From: Treponema sp. UBA6852
Lineage (GTDB): Bacteria > Spirochaetota > Spirochaetia > Treponematales > Treponemataceae
NCBI GenBank assembly: GCA_002449305.1
Contig: DKDI01000018.1
Coordinates: 1 to 53,775, forward strand
Length of the DNA stretch: 53,775 bases
Direction: 5' to 3'
Part shown: positions 15,734 to 24,065 of the stretch, one piece after another
Position numbering within the stretch: position 1 is the first letter of the stretch
Layout: the number at the start of each line of letters is the position of its first letter
Notes under the pieces: model-generated
What the model saw: only the letters and a program-made list of their open reading frames with translations
Told to the model about the DNA's origin: nothing
Database searches by the model: none
Position numbers and translations under genes: made by a program

Positions 15734-17485
15734 ATGGAAGATGTAATGCAAGCTGTTCAAAGCGTCTCCAAGGATTTATGGGGCGTGTGGTTCTTGCTTG
15801 GTGCTGCCTTGGTATTCTGGATGCAGGCAGGATTCGCAATGGTTGAAACCGGTTTTACTCGTGCTAAAAATACCGGCAACATTATTATGAAAAACCTGAT
15901 GGACTTCTGTATTGGTACAGTTGTTTTCATCCTTATTGGTTTTGGTCTTTTCCTTGGTGAAAATATGCTTTTTGGTTTTATGGGAAAACCTAACTGGCAG
16001 ATATTTACAGACTATGCAAACTTTGACTGGTCTGGCTTTGTGTTCAACCTTGTATTCTGCGCTACAACAGCGACAATTGTTTCTGGCGCAATGGCAGAAC
16101 GCACAAAGTTTCTTTCATACTGCGTTTATTCAGCTGTAATTTCAGCAGTAATTTATCCGATTGAAGCTCACTGGACTTGGGGCGGCGGTTGGCTTGCTCA
16201 GCTTGGATTCCACGACTTTGCAGGTTCAAACTGTATTCACATGGTTGGCGGTATCTGCGCTTTGATTGGAGCTGCAATGGTAGGTCCTCGTATTGGAAAG
16301 TTTACAAAGAACGCTGATGGTTCTACAAAGGTAAATGCTTTCCCAGGACACAACATTCCGATTGGCGCGCTTGGTGTGTTCATCTTGTGGTTGGGTTGGT
16401 ACGGATTCAACGGTGCGGCTGCAACTTCTGTTCCGCAGCTTGGAAGCATCTTTGTTGCTACAACAATTGCTCCGGCTCTTGCAACCGTTACTTGTATGAT
16501 TTTTACTTGGATAAAATTCGGCAAGCCTGATGTTTCAATGTGCTTGAACGCTTCTTTGGCTGGTCTTGTTGCAATCACAGCTCCTTGTGATGTTGCGGAT
16601 GCTTTGGGCGCTTCAATCATCGGTATTGTTGCAGGTCTTTTGGTTGTATTTGGTGTTTGGTTCTTGGACAACAAGCTCCGTGTAGATGACCCTGTTGGTG
16701 CTGTTGCTGTTCACTGCTTAAACGGTATTTGGGGAACAATTGCGGTTGGTCTTTTTGCAAGCCCTTCAGTTCCTGGATATTCACTTGCAAACAAAGCAGG
16801 CGAGCAGATTTCAGGACTTTTCTACGGCGGCGGACTTGAATGTCTTGGGCTTCAGCTTCTTGGAATGGTCTGCACAATCGCATGGACTGTTGTAACAATT
16901 ACGATTTTGTTCTTTGTAATCAAGAAGATTTTTGGATTGCGTGTATCTGCGGAAGAGGAAATCATCGGTCTTGACAAGCTTGAGCATGGTCTTGATTCAG
17001 GTTATGCAGGATTTATGACACCTTACAGCACAGAAGAAATTGCCGAAGCTGCTGAAGCTGGCGTTGCAATTCCAATGCATGAAGCTGTTCCAGTTGTTGC
17101 TCCTGCCACAACTCCTTCTTCTAAGGATGCTGCGGTTCACAAGGTTGTAATTATAACACGCCAGAACAAGTTCAACGCACTTAAAGTTGCCATGAACTCC
17201 ATTGGTGTAACTGGAATGACAGTTATAAATGTTATGGGATGCGGAATGCAGAAGGGAGCAAGCGAATACTACCGTGGTGTTCCAGTTGAAATCAATTTAC
17301 TGCCAAAAATCAAGGTAGAGATTGTTGTTTCAAAAGTTCCTGTAGCAACTGTTGTAGAAAGCGCAAAGAAAGCCTTGTATACAGGACACATCGGAGACGG
17401 AAAGATTTTCGTTTACCCTGTTGAAAATGTAATCAAAGTTCGCACTGGTGAATCTGGATACGATGCTCTTCAGGATGAAGAGTAG
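15734..17485 (+). CDS. amt: Ammonium transporter fused to a C-terminal PII domain
   Basis: 583 aa from the ATG at 15734, which has AAGGGG 5 nt before it; an in-frame ATG at 15638 would place the start inside the leader terminator and is rejected. Residues 1 to about 425 are an Amt/MEP/Rh channel: AFAMVETGFTRAKN-like signature (FAMVETGFTRAKNTGNI), VFILWLGWYGFNG and the His pair in GAVAVHCLNGIWG. A linker (about 430-468) rich in Ala and Glu leads to a complete GlnB-like domain (469-583) with the T-loop YYRGVPVEI and the VYPVENVIKVRTGE C-terminus. PII proteins normally block Amt as separate subunits; here the gate is built in. Controlled by two leader terminators. Confidence 0.93.
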   Translation: MEDVMQAVQSVSKDLWGVWFLLGAALVFWMQAGFAMVETGFTRAKNTGNIIMKNLMDFCIGTVVFILIGFGLFLGENMLFGFMGKPNWQIFTDYANFDWSGFVFNLVFCATTATIVSGAMAERTKFLSYCVYSAVISAVIYPIEAHWTWGGGWLAQLGFHDFAGSNCIHMVGGICALIGAAMVGPRIGKFTKNADGSTKVNAFPGHNIPIGALGVFILWLGWYGFNGAAATSVPQLGSIFVATTIAPALATVTCMIFTWIKFGKPDVSMCLNASLAGLVAITAPCDVADALGASIIGIVAGLLVVFGVWFLDNKLRVDDPVGAVAVHCLNGIWGTIAVGLFASPSVPGYSLANKAGEQISGLFYGGGLECLGLQLLGMVCTIAWTVVTITILFFVIKKIFGLRVSAEEEIIGLDKLEHGLDSGYAGFMTPYSTEEIAEAAEAGVAIPMHEAVPVVAPATTPSSKDAAVHKVVIITRQNKFNALKVAMNSIGVTGMTVINVMGCGMQKGASEYYRGVPVEINLLPKIKVEIVVSKVPVATVVESAKKALYTGHIGDGKIFVYPVENVIKVRTGESGYDALQDEE

Positions 17486-17502
17486 CGTTTAGCTGAATAA
17501 GG

Positions 17503-17546
17503 CAGGCTTGGAGAATGAGGAACGCTCCAAGTCTGTCTTAGTTTTA
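17503..17546 (+). terminator. amt terminator
   Basis: CAG-G-CTTGGAG (17503-17513) pairs with CTCCAAG-T-CTG (17525-17535), followed by TCTTAGTTTT. Placed 17 nt after the amt stop. Confidence 0.65.
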
Positions 17547-17630
17547 AATGTAAAATCCGCGGAGAAATCCGCAGGTTATATGCCGGTCGTTTGCTGTATT
17601 TGTAACCCCGCAGCAGGCGGCCGGTTTCCT

Positions 17631-17683
17631 TTTGGAGGGAAGAAAACCCTCTACTTCGAAAGCGGGGTCTTCTTCCCTCCAAA
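17631..17683. repeat. Inverted repeat in the amt-lipoprotein intergenic region
   Basis: Perfect 13-bp arms TTTGGAGGGAAGA (17631-17643) and TCTTCCCTCCAAA (17671-17683) around a 27-nt centre. A smaller hairpin follows (TTAGGGC / GCCCTAA, near 17708-17725). The 17486-17860 interval is markedly richer in G and C than its neighbours and holds no credible gene. Confidence 0.55.
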
Positions 17684-17860
17684 CCTCCCTTCTTTCCCAG
17701 CATCGCTTAGGGCTGTCGCCCTAAGAACCCACTGTTTTGCACTTACTTATAAAAAGTATCATTGTCGGACTAGAACCCTGTGATATTTCTGAAAGAAGTC
17801 CGATTGATAATCTGTTGTAAATTTACAAGATTGCCGTTTCCTGTACGGCAATTACAAAGG

Positions 17861-19451
17861 CTATTCCCAGGCTTGGGTATAAACCGTGCCGTTTATTGTG
17901 CCGCCGTTGCAGTAGATGTTTGCGCCGGCATTATTTTTTGTTGTAGTATTGCCGCTCATGTACTTGTTTATGTAACTTTCTATGTCTATGGCAGAACCGC
18001 TTGCATCTTTTAGGAACAGGTTTGCATCTGACTGTTCAATTAAAATAGCTCCGCCATAACCGTAAGCGTCGTTGCTGCTTGTTAAAGTTACGCTGTTGTT
18101 TTCAAATTTTGTGTTCTGTAAAACGAGCGAGCCTGTTTTTATGCTGATTGCGCCTCCGCCAAGTTTTTGGAATTCACCGTTTGTTGTGTCTTCACTTCCT
18201 GGATTATTACCACCAGCCTTATTGCCTGTGAATGCGCTGTCTGTGATTTTTATACTTCCGCCTTGGCTAAATATCGCTCCGCCTCTTCTTGCATAATATC
18301 CGCCGTTAGAAGTGCACGTATTGCTGTCAAATGTTGAGCTTTCAATTTCAAGAATTCCTGTGTTATTGTTCATTATTGCACTGCCTCTGTTTGCTGTGTT
18401 GCCTTTAAATGTTGTGTTGGTTATATGACATGAACCAGAATTTTCTATTGCTGCGGCGTTTGCCATTAAATTTTCATCGCCATTGTTTTCAAAATTGCAT
18501 GAAACAACTTCCACTTGCGCTCCGTTATCTATGCGTATACATTCTGAATAGCCTACGTTACCGCTACCTGTGCTTTTGTTATTATAAAAAGTGCAGTTTT
18601 CAAGAAGAAGTTTTCCGCCGCTTTTTACATATATAAGACTTGTGTCTCGGTATGAAACAGACATATTGTTTATAAGGCATTGCTTTAAAATTACTGTAGC
18701 TCCGTCATCTACATAAATTAAAGTTCCGTCAAGTGTAGAAGTAGTTCCAACTGTGCTTGAAGCCGTAAATGTAAGATTGTTTATTTCAAGAATTGTGGAG
18801 CTGCCGGTTACATTGAAAAGTTTTATCTGGCCGCCTTCTGTTGTAAGAGTTTTGTTGTCGTCTGTGCTTGACTGAACTTTTCCGCCGTTGCCTCTTATAA
18901 TTTTTGTGCCGGAAGTTATGTTTGTAAGCTGATTGTTATTTGCAGATGTGGCTTGATTTGTACTTACAGAAGAAGCTGCGTCCATAAAAATATATGTGTT
19001 TCCCTCTGATTCGCAGGCTGTTTTTAATTCTTCTGAATCTGAAATATTGTAGATTTGGCAGTCTTCTTTCTTTAATTTTACTTGGCAATCGGCATCTTGT
19101 CCTGCTGTTACTTTTGCTTCTTCTGTTCCAAAATACAAAAGAACATCTTTGCTAGACATCCAGCCTTCTGCTTCTACTGTGTATGTGGCAGGTTCAAGTT
19201 CGTCAAATACAATTGCCCCCCCCCGTGTCGGCGGAATCCTTAGTTATGGATTTTTCATTTATAATTTTTTCACCTAGCAAAAGCCTTACCGTGAATGAAT
19301 CAACATCGTCATGCCCTGATGAATAAACTTCCCGTGAAGAACTAGGCAGAACAACACGAACAGAACCGCCTTCGCTTCCTTGCGACATATTCATGCAGGA
19401 AACAAGTGCAAGCAAAAATGCTGGTAAAATTGAAAACATAAGTTTTTTCAT
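17861..19451 (-). pseudogene. Surface lipoprotein with Pmp-like beta-helix, out of frame at a poly-G tract (probable phase-OFF)
   Basis: The start at 19451 has GGGGAAATT before it and encodes a lipoprotein signal (FLLALVSC, lipobox Cys19). After a run of nine G (minus strand, 19216-19224) the frame ends at 19203. Removing one G joins TGG to AIVFDELEPATY and opens a 529-aa protein to 17861. The paralogue at 22393 has eight G at the same place and is in frame. The downstream part is a right-handed beta-helix with repeated GGAI and FxxN motifs (GGAIFSQGG, AFTGNKAGG, GGAISIKTG, KFENNSV), as in chlamydial polymorphic membrane proteins. I read this as a switched-off, not dead, gene; a sequencing error in the homopolymer is the alternative. 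Confidence 0.75.
19216..19224 (-). repeat. Poly-G tract, 9 G (candidate slippage site)
   Basis: Nine C on the plus strand, read as G9 in the lipoprotein gene. Eight would keep the frame. The same tract occurs at the homologous codons at 23741-23748. Confidence 0.85.
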
Positions 19452-19566
19452 AATTTCCCCTATAAAAAAGTTGTGAAAATGACCTTTTATTATTCTATAT
19501 CAAATACCTGCTGATTTCCACTTTTTGCAGAAAATTCTTTAAATTTTTAGTTATTTTATGCTAAAA

Positions 19567-19594
19567 GATTCCTGTGGCGTAGCACAGGAATGAC
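19567..19594. repeat. Short palindromic repeat
   Basis: GATTCCTGTG-gcgtag-CACAGGAATGAC; 8-bp perfect stem with the GATTCC / GGAATGAC ends of the dispersed element seen at 8041 and 45856. It lies between the lipoprotein start and the ATPase stop and may also act as a terminator for the ATPase gene. Confidence 0.5.
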
Positions 19595-19621
19595 AAGTGT
19601 GGCGTACTGAAAAGTTTTTTA

Positions 19622-20839
19622 TTAATACTGTAAAAGCCAGTCTGATAAAAGCATAATTTTTATGCCGTCAATAGTTCCAACGTCCATTTTATCTGTTGTA
19701 AGAACATACTTTGGAAAATTGTCTTTTATTTCTTTTAAGTTTTCAATTTCCCGCTCATCATTATCAGGCAAATTTCTGCAAACTTGTATATAGATTTTTT
19801 CATTATTTTTGATTCCAACAAAATCAATTTCTTTGTTTCCGTCCTTGCCGATATAAACATTGTATTTTCGGCGAATAAGCTCAAGATAAACAATGTTTTC
19901 AAGCATAGAAGCAACAGATTTTGGATTGTATCCTAGAATGCAGTATTTTAGAGCAGAATCAGCAAGATAGTATTTTTCTTGTGTTTTTAGTATGCTTTTT
20001 CCTTGAATGTCATAGCGGCTGCACTTGTAAATTATAAATGCTTTTTGCAGATATTCAAGGTAATTATAAACAGATTCTACATTTACGCTGCGGTTCTGGC
20101 TCTTTAAAAATTTCACAATTGAATTTGCTGAAAAATTCTTTCCTACATTTTCAAAAACAAATTTTACAATTCTGTCAAAAAGTTCTTTGTTGGAAATTGC
20201 ATGGCGAACGACAATATCATGGTCTACTACGGAAAGATAAATGCCTTCTACAATCTGATAGCATGTTTTTTCATCAAAATTATTTTTTGCAATAAGCGGA
20301 AATCCGCCGAATCGTATAAAATTATCAAAAGCATCATCGATTTTATCTTTATCAGTAATATTTTTAAATTCAAGATACTCAGAAAAAGAAAGCGGCAAAA
20401 TATGGATAAGAACGTATCGTCCAGAAAGATAAGTTGAAATTTCAGAGGAAAGAAGCTTTGAATTTGAGCCGGCTACATAAATATCCACATTCTTGTTTTC
20501 TAAAAGCGAGTTTATAACTTTTTCCCAGCCATCAATAACTTGAACTTCATCAAGAAGAAGATAGCATTTTTTATCTTTTGGCATTTTTTGCAGAATATCT
20601 TGATACATTTCATTTGCCGTTGCAACAGATGAAAAATCCATATCTGAATAGGAAATAGAAACAATTTGTTTTTCTTCTATCCCGCTTTTTTGCAAAAGGC
20701 TTTTATACAAGGACAATATAGATGATTTTCCACATCTGCGGATTCCTGAAAGAATTTTTACAAGAGGGATGTCTTTGTATTTTTTAAGTTCTTCCAAATA
20801 TTCTTTTCTTAAAAACAATTGGTTTTCAGGCATATTCAT
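19622..20839 (-). CDS. AAA ATPase with DUF4143 domain (copy 1)
   Basis: 405 aa. N-terminal AAA_14 ATPase with Walker A SGIRRCGKSS (31-40) and Walker B CYLLLDEVQ, followed by the sensor-like VAGSNSKLLSSE. The C-terminal DUF4143 region carries a REase-like core (KEIDFVGIKNNEKIYIQV). The cellular role of the family is not established; many copies occur in host-associated bacteria. It is divergent from a paralogue at 21073 and shares a 233-nt intergenic region with it. The ATG follows a TATTCT by 6 nt and has no ribosome site. A tail-to-head neighbour is the phase-variable lipoprotein, but a functional link is only a guess. Confidence 0.88.
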   Translation of the reverse strand: MNMPENQLFLRKEYLEELKKYKDIPLVKILSGIRRCGKSSILSLYKSLLQKSGIEEKQIVSISYSDMDFSSVATANEMYQDILQKMPKDKKCYLLLDEVQVIDGWEKVINSLLENKNVDIYVAGSNSKLLSSEISTYLSGRYVLIHILPLSFSEYLEFKNITDKDKIDDAFDNFIRFGGFPLIAKNNFDEKTCYQIVEGIYLSVVDHDIVVRHAISNKELFDRIVKFVFENVGKNFSANSIVKFLKSQNRSVNVESVYNYLEYLQKAFIIYKCSRYDIQGKSILKTQEKYYLADSALKYCILGYNPKSVASMLENIVYLELIRRKYNVYIGKDGNKEIDFVGIKNNEKIYIQVCRNLPDNDEREIENLKEIKDNFPKYVLTTDKMDVGTIDGIKIMLLSDWLLQY

Positions 20840-20845
20840 AAAAAA

Positions 20846-20874
20846 AGAATATCACGGAATTCAATCTTTTTCCA
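20846..20874 (-). promoter_or_regulatory. Promoter of ATPase copy 1 (leaderless type)
   Basis: On the minus strand TGGAAA (20869-20874), 17-nt spacer, TATTCT (20846-20851), then 6 nt to the ATG at 20839. Confidence 0.5.
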
Positions 20875-20875
20875 T

Positions 20876-20928
20876 AGTTTTTACTGAGTTTAAATAAAAA
20901 CTGTGTGAATTTATAAAGTTTTTACTGA
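20876..20928. repeat. Direct repeat beside the ATPase copy 1 promoter
   Basis: AGTTTTTACTGA occurs at 20876-20887 and again at 20917-20928, each followed at a similar distance by AATAAAAA. The first copy abuts the -35 of ATPase copy 1. A spacing of 41 bp (about four helical turns) suggests paired regulator sites; inference only. Confidence 0.45.
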
Positions 20929-20962
20929 AATACAATAAAAAGTTTGTATTTACTTTGCTTTT

Positions 20963-21054
20963 CTATTTCCCAAAAATGAAAAAATATTAAAAATGGGAAA
21001 TGAAAATGGTTTTCTGTTTCTCAAAATTGAAAAATTGTTGATTTTGGGAAATAG
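20963..21054. repeat. Inverted-repeat array before ATPase copy 2
   Basis: CTATTTCCCAAAA (20963-20975) is a perfect inverted match to TTTTGGGAAATAG (21042-21054). Two poorer copies lie inside: TGGGAAATGA (20994-21003, inverted) and CTGTTTCTCAAAA (21014-21026, direct). Four related half-sites end within the promoter spacer of the ATPase gene, which looks like an operator. Confidence 0.5.
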
Positions 21055-21066
21055 ACAGAGTATAAT
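21038..21066 (+). promoter_or_regulatory. Promoter of ATPase copy 2 (leaderless type)
   Basis: TTGATT (21038-21043), 17-nt spacer, perfect TATAAT (21061-21066), 6 nt to the ATG at 21073. Confidence 0.7.
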
Positions 21067-21072
21067 TCAAGC

Positions 21073-22263
21073 ATGAAACTGGTGGAAAGAAAAGAATATT
21101 TGGATTTGCTTAAGGAATCTGTTCAAACGCCTGACATAAAAGTAATAACTGGCATAAGGCGTTCTGGAAAATCTAAACTTATGGAAACTTTTATTGAGTA
21201 CGTAAAAAATTCTGTAAAAAATGCGAATATTATCCATATAAATTTTAATGACATAAGTTTTGAAAATCTTACAGAATATCATGCGTTGAATTCCTATGTG
21301 CAGGAAAAATTTGATTCAAACTGTGAAAATTTTCTTTTTATTGATGAAATTCAGCTTTGCGAAGGCTTTGAAAAAACAATCAATTCGCTTCATGATTCAG
21401 AAAAGTTTCATATTTATATAACTGGCTCAAATGCGTTTTTGCTTTCTAGTGATTTGGCGACGCTTTTTACAGGCAGAACTTATGAAATTCCTGTTTTTCC
21501 TTTTTCTTTTAAAGAATATTGTAAATATTTTAAGGGGCTTGAAAAAAATCAAGCTTTTGACAATTTTGGTAGGGAAGGAGGCATGGCAGGTTCTTTTGTT
21601 TATCCTTCTGAAAAATCAAAATATAATTATATTAGAGAAGTTTTTGATACTTTGATTGTCCGAGATATAAAGCAAAAATATAAAATTAAAAACATTGCCT
21701 TGCTTGAAAAGCTGAATGATTTTTTGCTTGATAATATTTCATGTAAAGTTTCTGCCCGAAGCCTTGCAAATTCTCTTGCTTCAAATCAGGAGAAAACAAA
21801 CAACAAGACAATAAGTGCGTATTTGAGCTATTTATGCAATGCCTTTGCTTTTTATAAAATTCGCCGTTATGATATACGCGGAAAAAAATATTTGTCCAGT
21901 CAAGATAAATATTACCTTGCAGATCATTCGTTTAAATATGCAAAATTGGGAACAAAAAATTTTGATTATGGCAGAATATATGAAAATATTGTTGCAATAG
22001 AATTGCTGCGGCGCGGCTATGAAATTTATACAGGCGTGCTTTATAAGAAAGAAATTGATTTTGTTGCAATTAAACGCAATGAAAAGATTTATATTCAGGT
22101 AAGTGATGATATTTCAGGCGAAGAAACCTTTAAAAGAGAAACAGTTCCGCTTTTAGGTATAAAAGACGCATATCCTAAGCTGATTATTGCAAGAACAAGG
22201 CATGATGAATATTCCTACGAGGGAATTCGCATTGTTGATATTGTAAACTGGCTTAGCGAATAG
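21073..22263 (+). CDS. AAA ATPase with DUF4143 domain (copy 2)
   Basis: 396 aa, same architecture as the divergent neighbour but clearly diverged in sequence. Walker A TGIRRSGKSKL (26-36), Walker B FLFIDEIQL, sensor ITGSNAFLLSSD, and a C-terminal DUF4143 part with the REase-like KEIDFVAIKRNEKIYIQV. The shared C-terminal stretch DYYL-like (KYYLADHSFKYAKLG against KYYLADSALKYCILG) shows common descent. No ribosome site; the ATG sits 6 nt after TATAAT. Function unknown. Confidence 0.88.
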   Translation: MKLVERKEYLDLLKESVQTPDIKVITGIRRSGKSKLMETFIEYVKNSVKNANIIHINFNDISFENLTEYHALNSYVQEKFDSNCENFLFIDEIQLCEGFEKTINSLHDSEKFHIYITGSNAFLLSSDLATLFTGRTYEIPVFPFSFKEYCKYFKGLEKNQAFDNFGREGGMAGSFVYPSEKSKYNYIREVFDTLIVRDIKQKYKIKNIALLEKLNDFLLDNISCKVSARSLANSLASNQEKTNNKTISAYLSYLCNAFAFYKIRRYDIRGKKYLSSQDKYYLADHSFKYAKLGTKNFDYGRIYENIVAIELLRRGYEIYTGVLYKKEIDFVAIKRNEKIYIQVSDDISGEETFKRETVPLLGIKDAYPKLIIARTRHDEYSYEGIRIVDIVNWLSE

Positions 22264-22392
22264 TATTTTTGCAGAATTGGCTTTGCAAGGGGTGCTGACA
22301 TGTACACGCAAGGGGGCCTTGCAAGCATTTGTTAGGGGGTGTTGCAAGCATACGATAGTAGGGCTAGCGTGTGCTTGCTTATGTACTGAAAA

Positions 22393-23970
22393 TTATTCGT
22401 CTGCTTCTGTTGCACCGGTGTAACCTTCTGTGGAAAATCCGATTGTTGTATTTATATATGCTGCAACGAATGAAATGCTATTTAAGTCAACAATAGAACT
22501 TGAGTCTATGGCAAACTTGTAAAGGTCTACTTTTACAACCCTATCATGCTTAAAGAATCCGCCTGTTTGTTGTTTATCGTAATCTGGAAGCATAAGATTT
22601 GCACCGCTGTCTGCAATTACAAGTTCCTTGGGCTTTATAGCAACGAAGCGACGAGGACCATAGAAATGCGAGTTTCGTTGTGAATATTTGGGTATATATA
22701 AATTTAACCCATTTTTGAAATTATCTAAAAATTCTATGGCGCTTTTATTTAATGTAGATGAATTTATAAGAGCATTTGAGGCTGAGCCTTTTGTGTAAAT
22801 AGTTCTTGCGGATTCAGTCCAGCCAGTTTTTGCAGAGATTTTAAATCCATTTGAGGTTGGTTCAAGGCGCACTATAGCTCCGCGGCTATAAAGTGTTTTT
22901 GTATTTTCGCTTGTTAAATAGGCATCTTCAACATATTCTTCGCCAGTTTGAGAAACCAGCACGTAAACATAGCCGTCGTAATGAATAAGTATGTCCGTTA
23001 TTTGTCCGTCTGTGCCCATGTCTTGTGTGGACATAGGCAAGTCTGACGTTGTTATTGTAAAGCCGTCATCATTGCTTCCTTCAATTACACCTCTGATAAG
23101 ATTTGATGCGCCATTGTCAAGTGGACTTGCAATATATATGTCATTCCCGCTTATCGCAAACGCTGTGATTTCTCCAGGGTAATAAGTAGGGATTTCTGTT
23201 TTTTCGCTGAATGTTTCGTCATATTCCAACTTGTTAATGTCTTTTGCAAAGTAATACTCATTTGAACTAGACATTGCTCCAATCCAAAGGCTGTCGTTTA
23301 CAGGGTCATAGTAAAGGCTGTCTGCAAATTTTTTAGATGCGCCTTCTATTGTAACTATATACCTAACATCGTTTGTATTGTTTTTATATATATTAAATGC
23401 AAGTCCTGTGCCAGACGCATTAATATCTATATAGTATTTATCTCCATTTATATCTTCAAAAGCATCGTCTGGACTCATTGATATAGTTGTGGTTGAAGAA
23501 ACATTATCAAAGAATTCTGCACTAGATGAAGAACCAGAACTTGCTCTTAGCACATAATAATTCGAGCTGAATACTTTTCCGTTGTTGCCTGCTAGAATAA
23601 GAGTGATTGAGCAGTCTGTGGTTTCGCCGGCTGTAACTTTTACTTCTTTGCTGTTGCGGGAAAGAAATGTTCCGTCCTGCTGTCTTGCTGTAACAACTAT
23701 TTTGTATGTTCCGGGTTCCAGCTCATCAAATACAAAGTCGCCCCCCCCGGTGGATTCAGATGATTTAGTGTCAAGCGTTTTGTCGCCCTGCATAAGGCTT
23801 ACTTCGTACAGAGGATTGTCTTTTGAAAGTGTAATAGAACCGCGTGAACCGCTTTCTGGCAAGGCAACACGGATTGCGCCTTCTTTTCCGTTTGAGCCGC
23901 TCATGTTCATGCAGGAAGCAAATGCAAGCATCAGCGGAAATAATGCAAGCGAAAGTTTTTTTGTATTCAT
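22393..23970 (-). CDS. Surface lipoprotein, paralogue with in-frame poly-G tract (phase-ON)
   Basis: 525 aa. Lipoprotein signal with FPLMLAFASC (lipobox Cys20), followed by MNMSGSNGKEG, close to the MNMSQGSEGG of the gene at 17861. Residues about 30-130 form a shared N-terminal beta domain ending GGDFVFDELEPGTY; the poly-G (23741-23748) encodes the GGG. The C-terminal 400 residues differ fully from the paralogue. They are rich in short strands with Asp, Tyr and Gly (DSLWIGAMSSSNEYYF, NDIYIASPLDNG, DGYVYVLVSQTGEEY), which suggests a beta-propeller. GGAGG precedes the ATG. Exported and probably outer-surface; ligand unknown. Confidence 0.78.
   Translation of the reverse strand: MNTKKLSLALFPLMLAFASCMNMSGSNGKEGAIRVALPESGSRGSITLSKDNPLYEVSLMQGDKTLDTKSSESTGGGDFVFDELEPGTYKIVVTARQQDGTFLSRNSKEVKVTAGETTDCSITLILAGNNGKVFSSNYYVLRASSGSSSSAEFFDNVSSTTTISMSPDDAFEDINGDKYYIDINASGTGLAFNIYKNNTNDVRYIVTIEGASKKFADSLYYDPVNDSLWIGAMSSSNEYYFAKDINKLEYDETFSEKTEIPTYYPGEITAFAISGNDIYIASPLDNGASNLIRGVIEGSNDDGFTITTSDLPMSTQDMGTDGQITDILIHYDGYVYVLVSQTGEEYVEDAYLTSENTKTLYSRGAIVRLEPTSNGFKISAKTGWTESARTIYTKGSASNALINSSTLNKSAIEFLDNFKNGLNLYIPKYSQRNSHFYGPRRFVAIKPKELVIADSGANLMLPDYDKQQTGGFFKHDRVVKVDLYKFAIDSSSIVDLNSISFVAAYINTTIGFSTEGYTGATEADE
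23741..23748 (-). repeat. Poly-G tract, 8 G (candidate slippage site)
   Basis: Eight C on the plus strand, read as G8 in frame (Thr-Gly-Gly-Gly-Asp). One more or one fewer would truncate the protein near residue 75. Confidence 0.8.
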
Positions 23971-24014
23971 AAAAATCCTCCTTGTTTTTCTGTATCGAAT
24001 ATTTGTTCAATCTA

Positions 24015-24065
24015 TGCTATTATTTTATTGAGTTTATGGGGAAAAATCCAGTGAAAAAAAAATGG
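24015..24065. repeat. 50-bp direct repeat, left copy (bounds hipBA)
   Basis: Matches 25563-25612 over its whole length apart from one extra A in a run (A9 against A8). It begins TGCTATTATTTTATTGAG and ends ATGG. The hipA stop codon (24066-24068) begins on the next base. It is a copy of the start region of the gene at 25599, without that gene. Confidence 0.9.

Noticed and set aside
17861..19159. Separate 432-codon gene starting at 19159
   Set aside because: It has no signal peptide, promoter or ribosome site; removing one G at 19216-19224 joins it to the lipoprotein start at 19451, matching the paralogue.
22264..22392. G-rich direct repeats (GCAAGGGG, TTGCAAG) after ATPase copy 2
   Set aside because: Several short similar words but no regular unit, stem or terminator that I could define.
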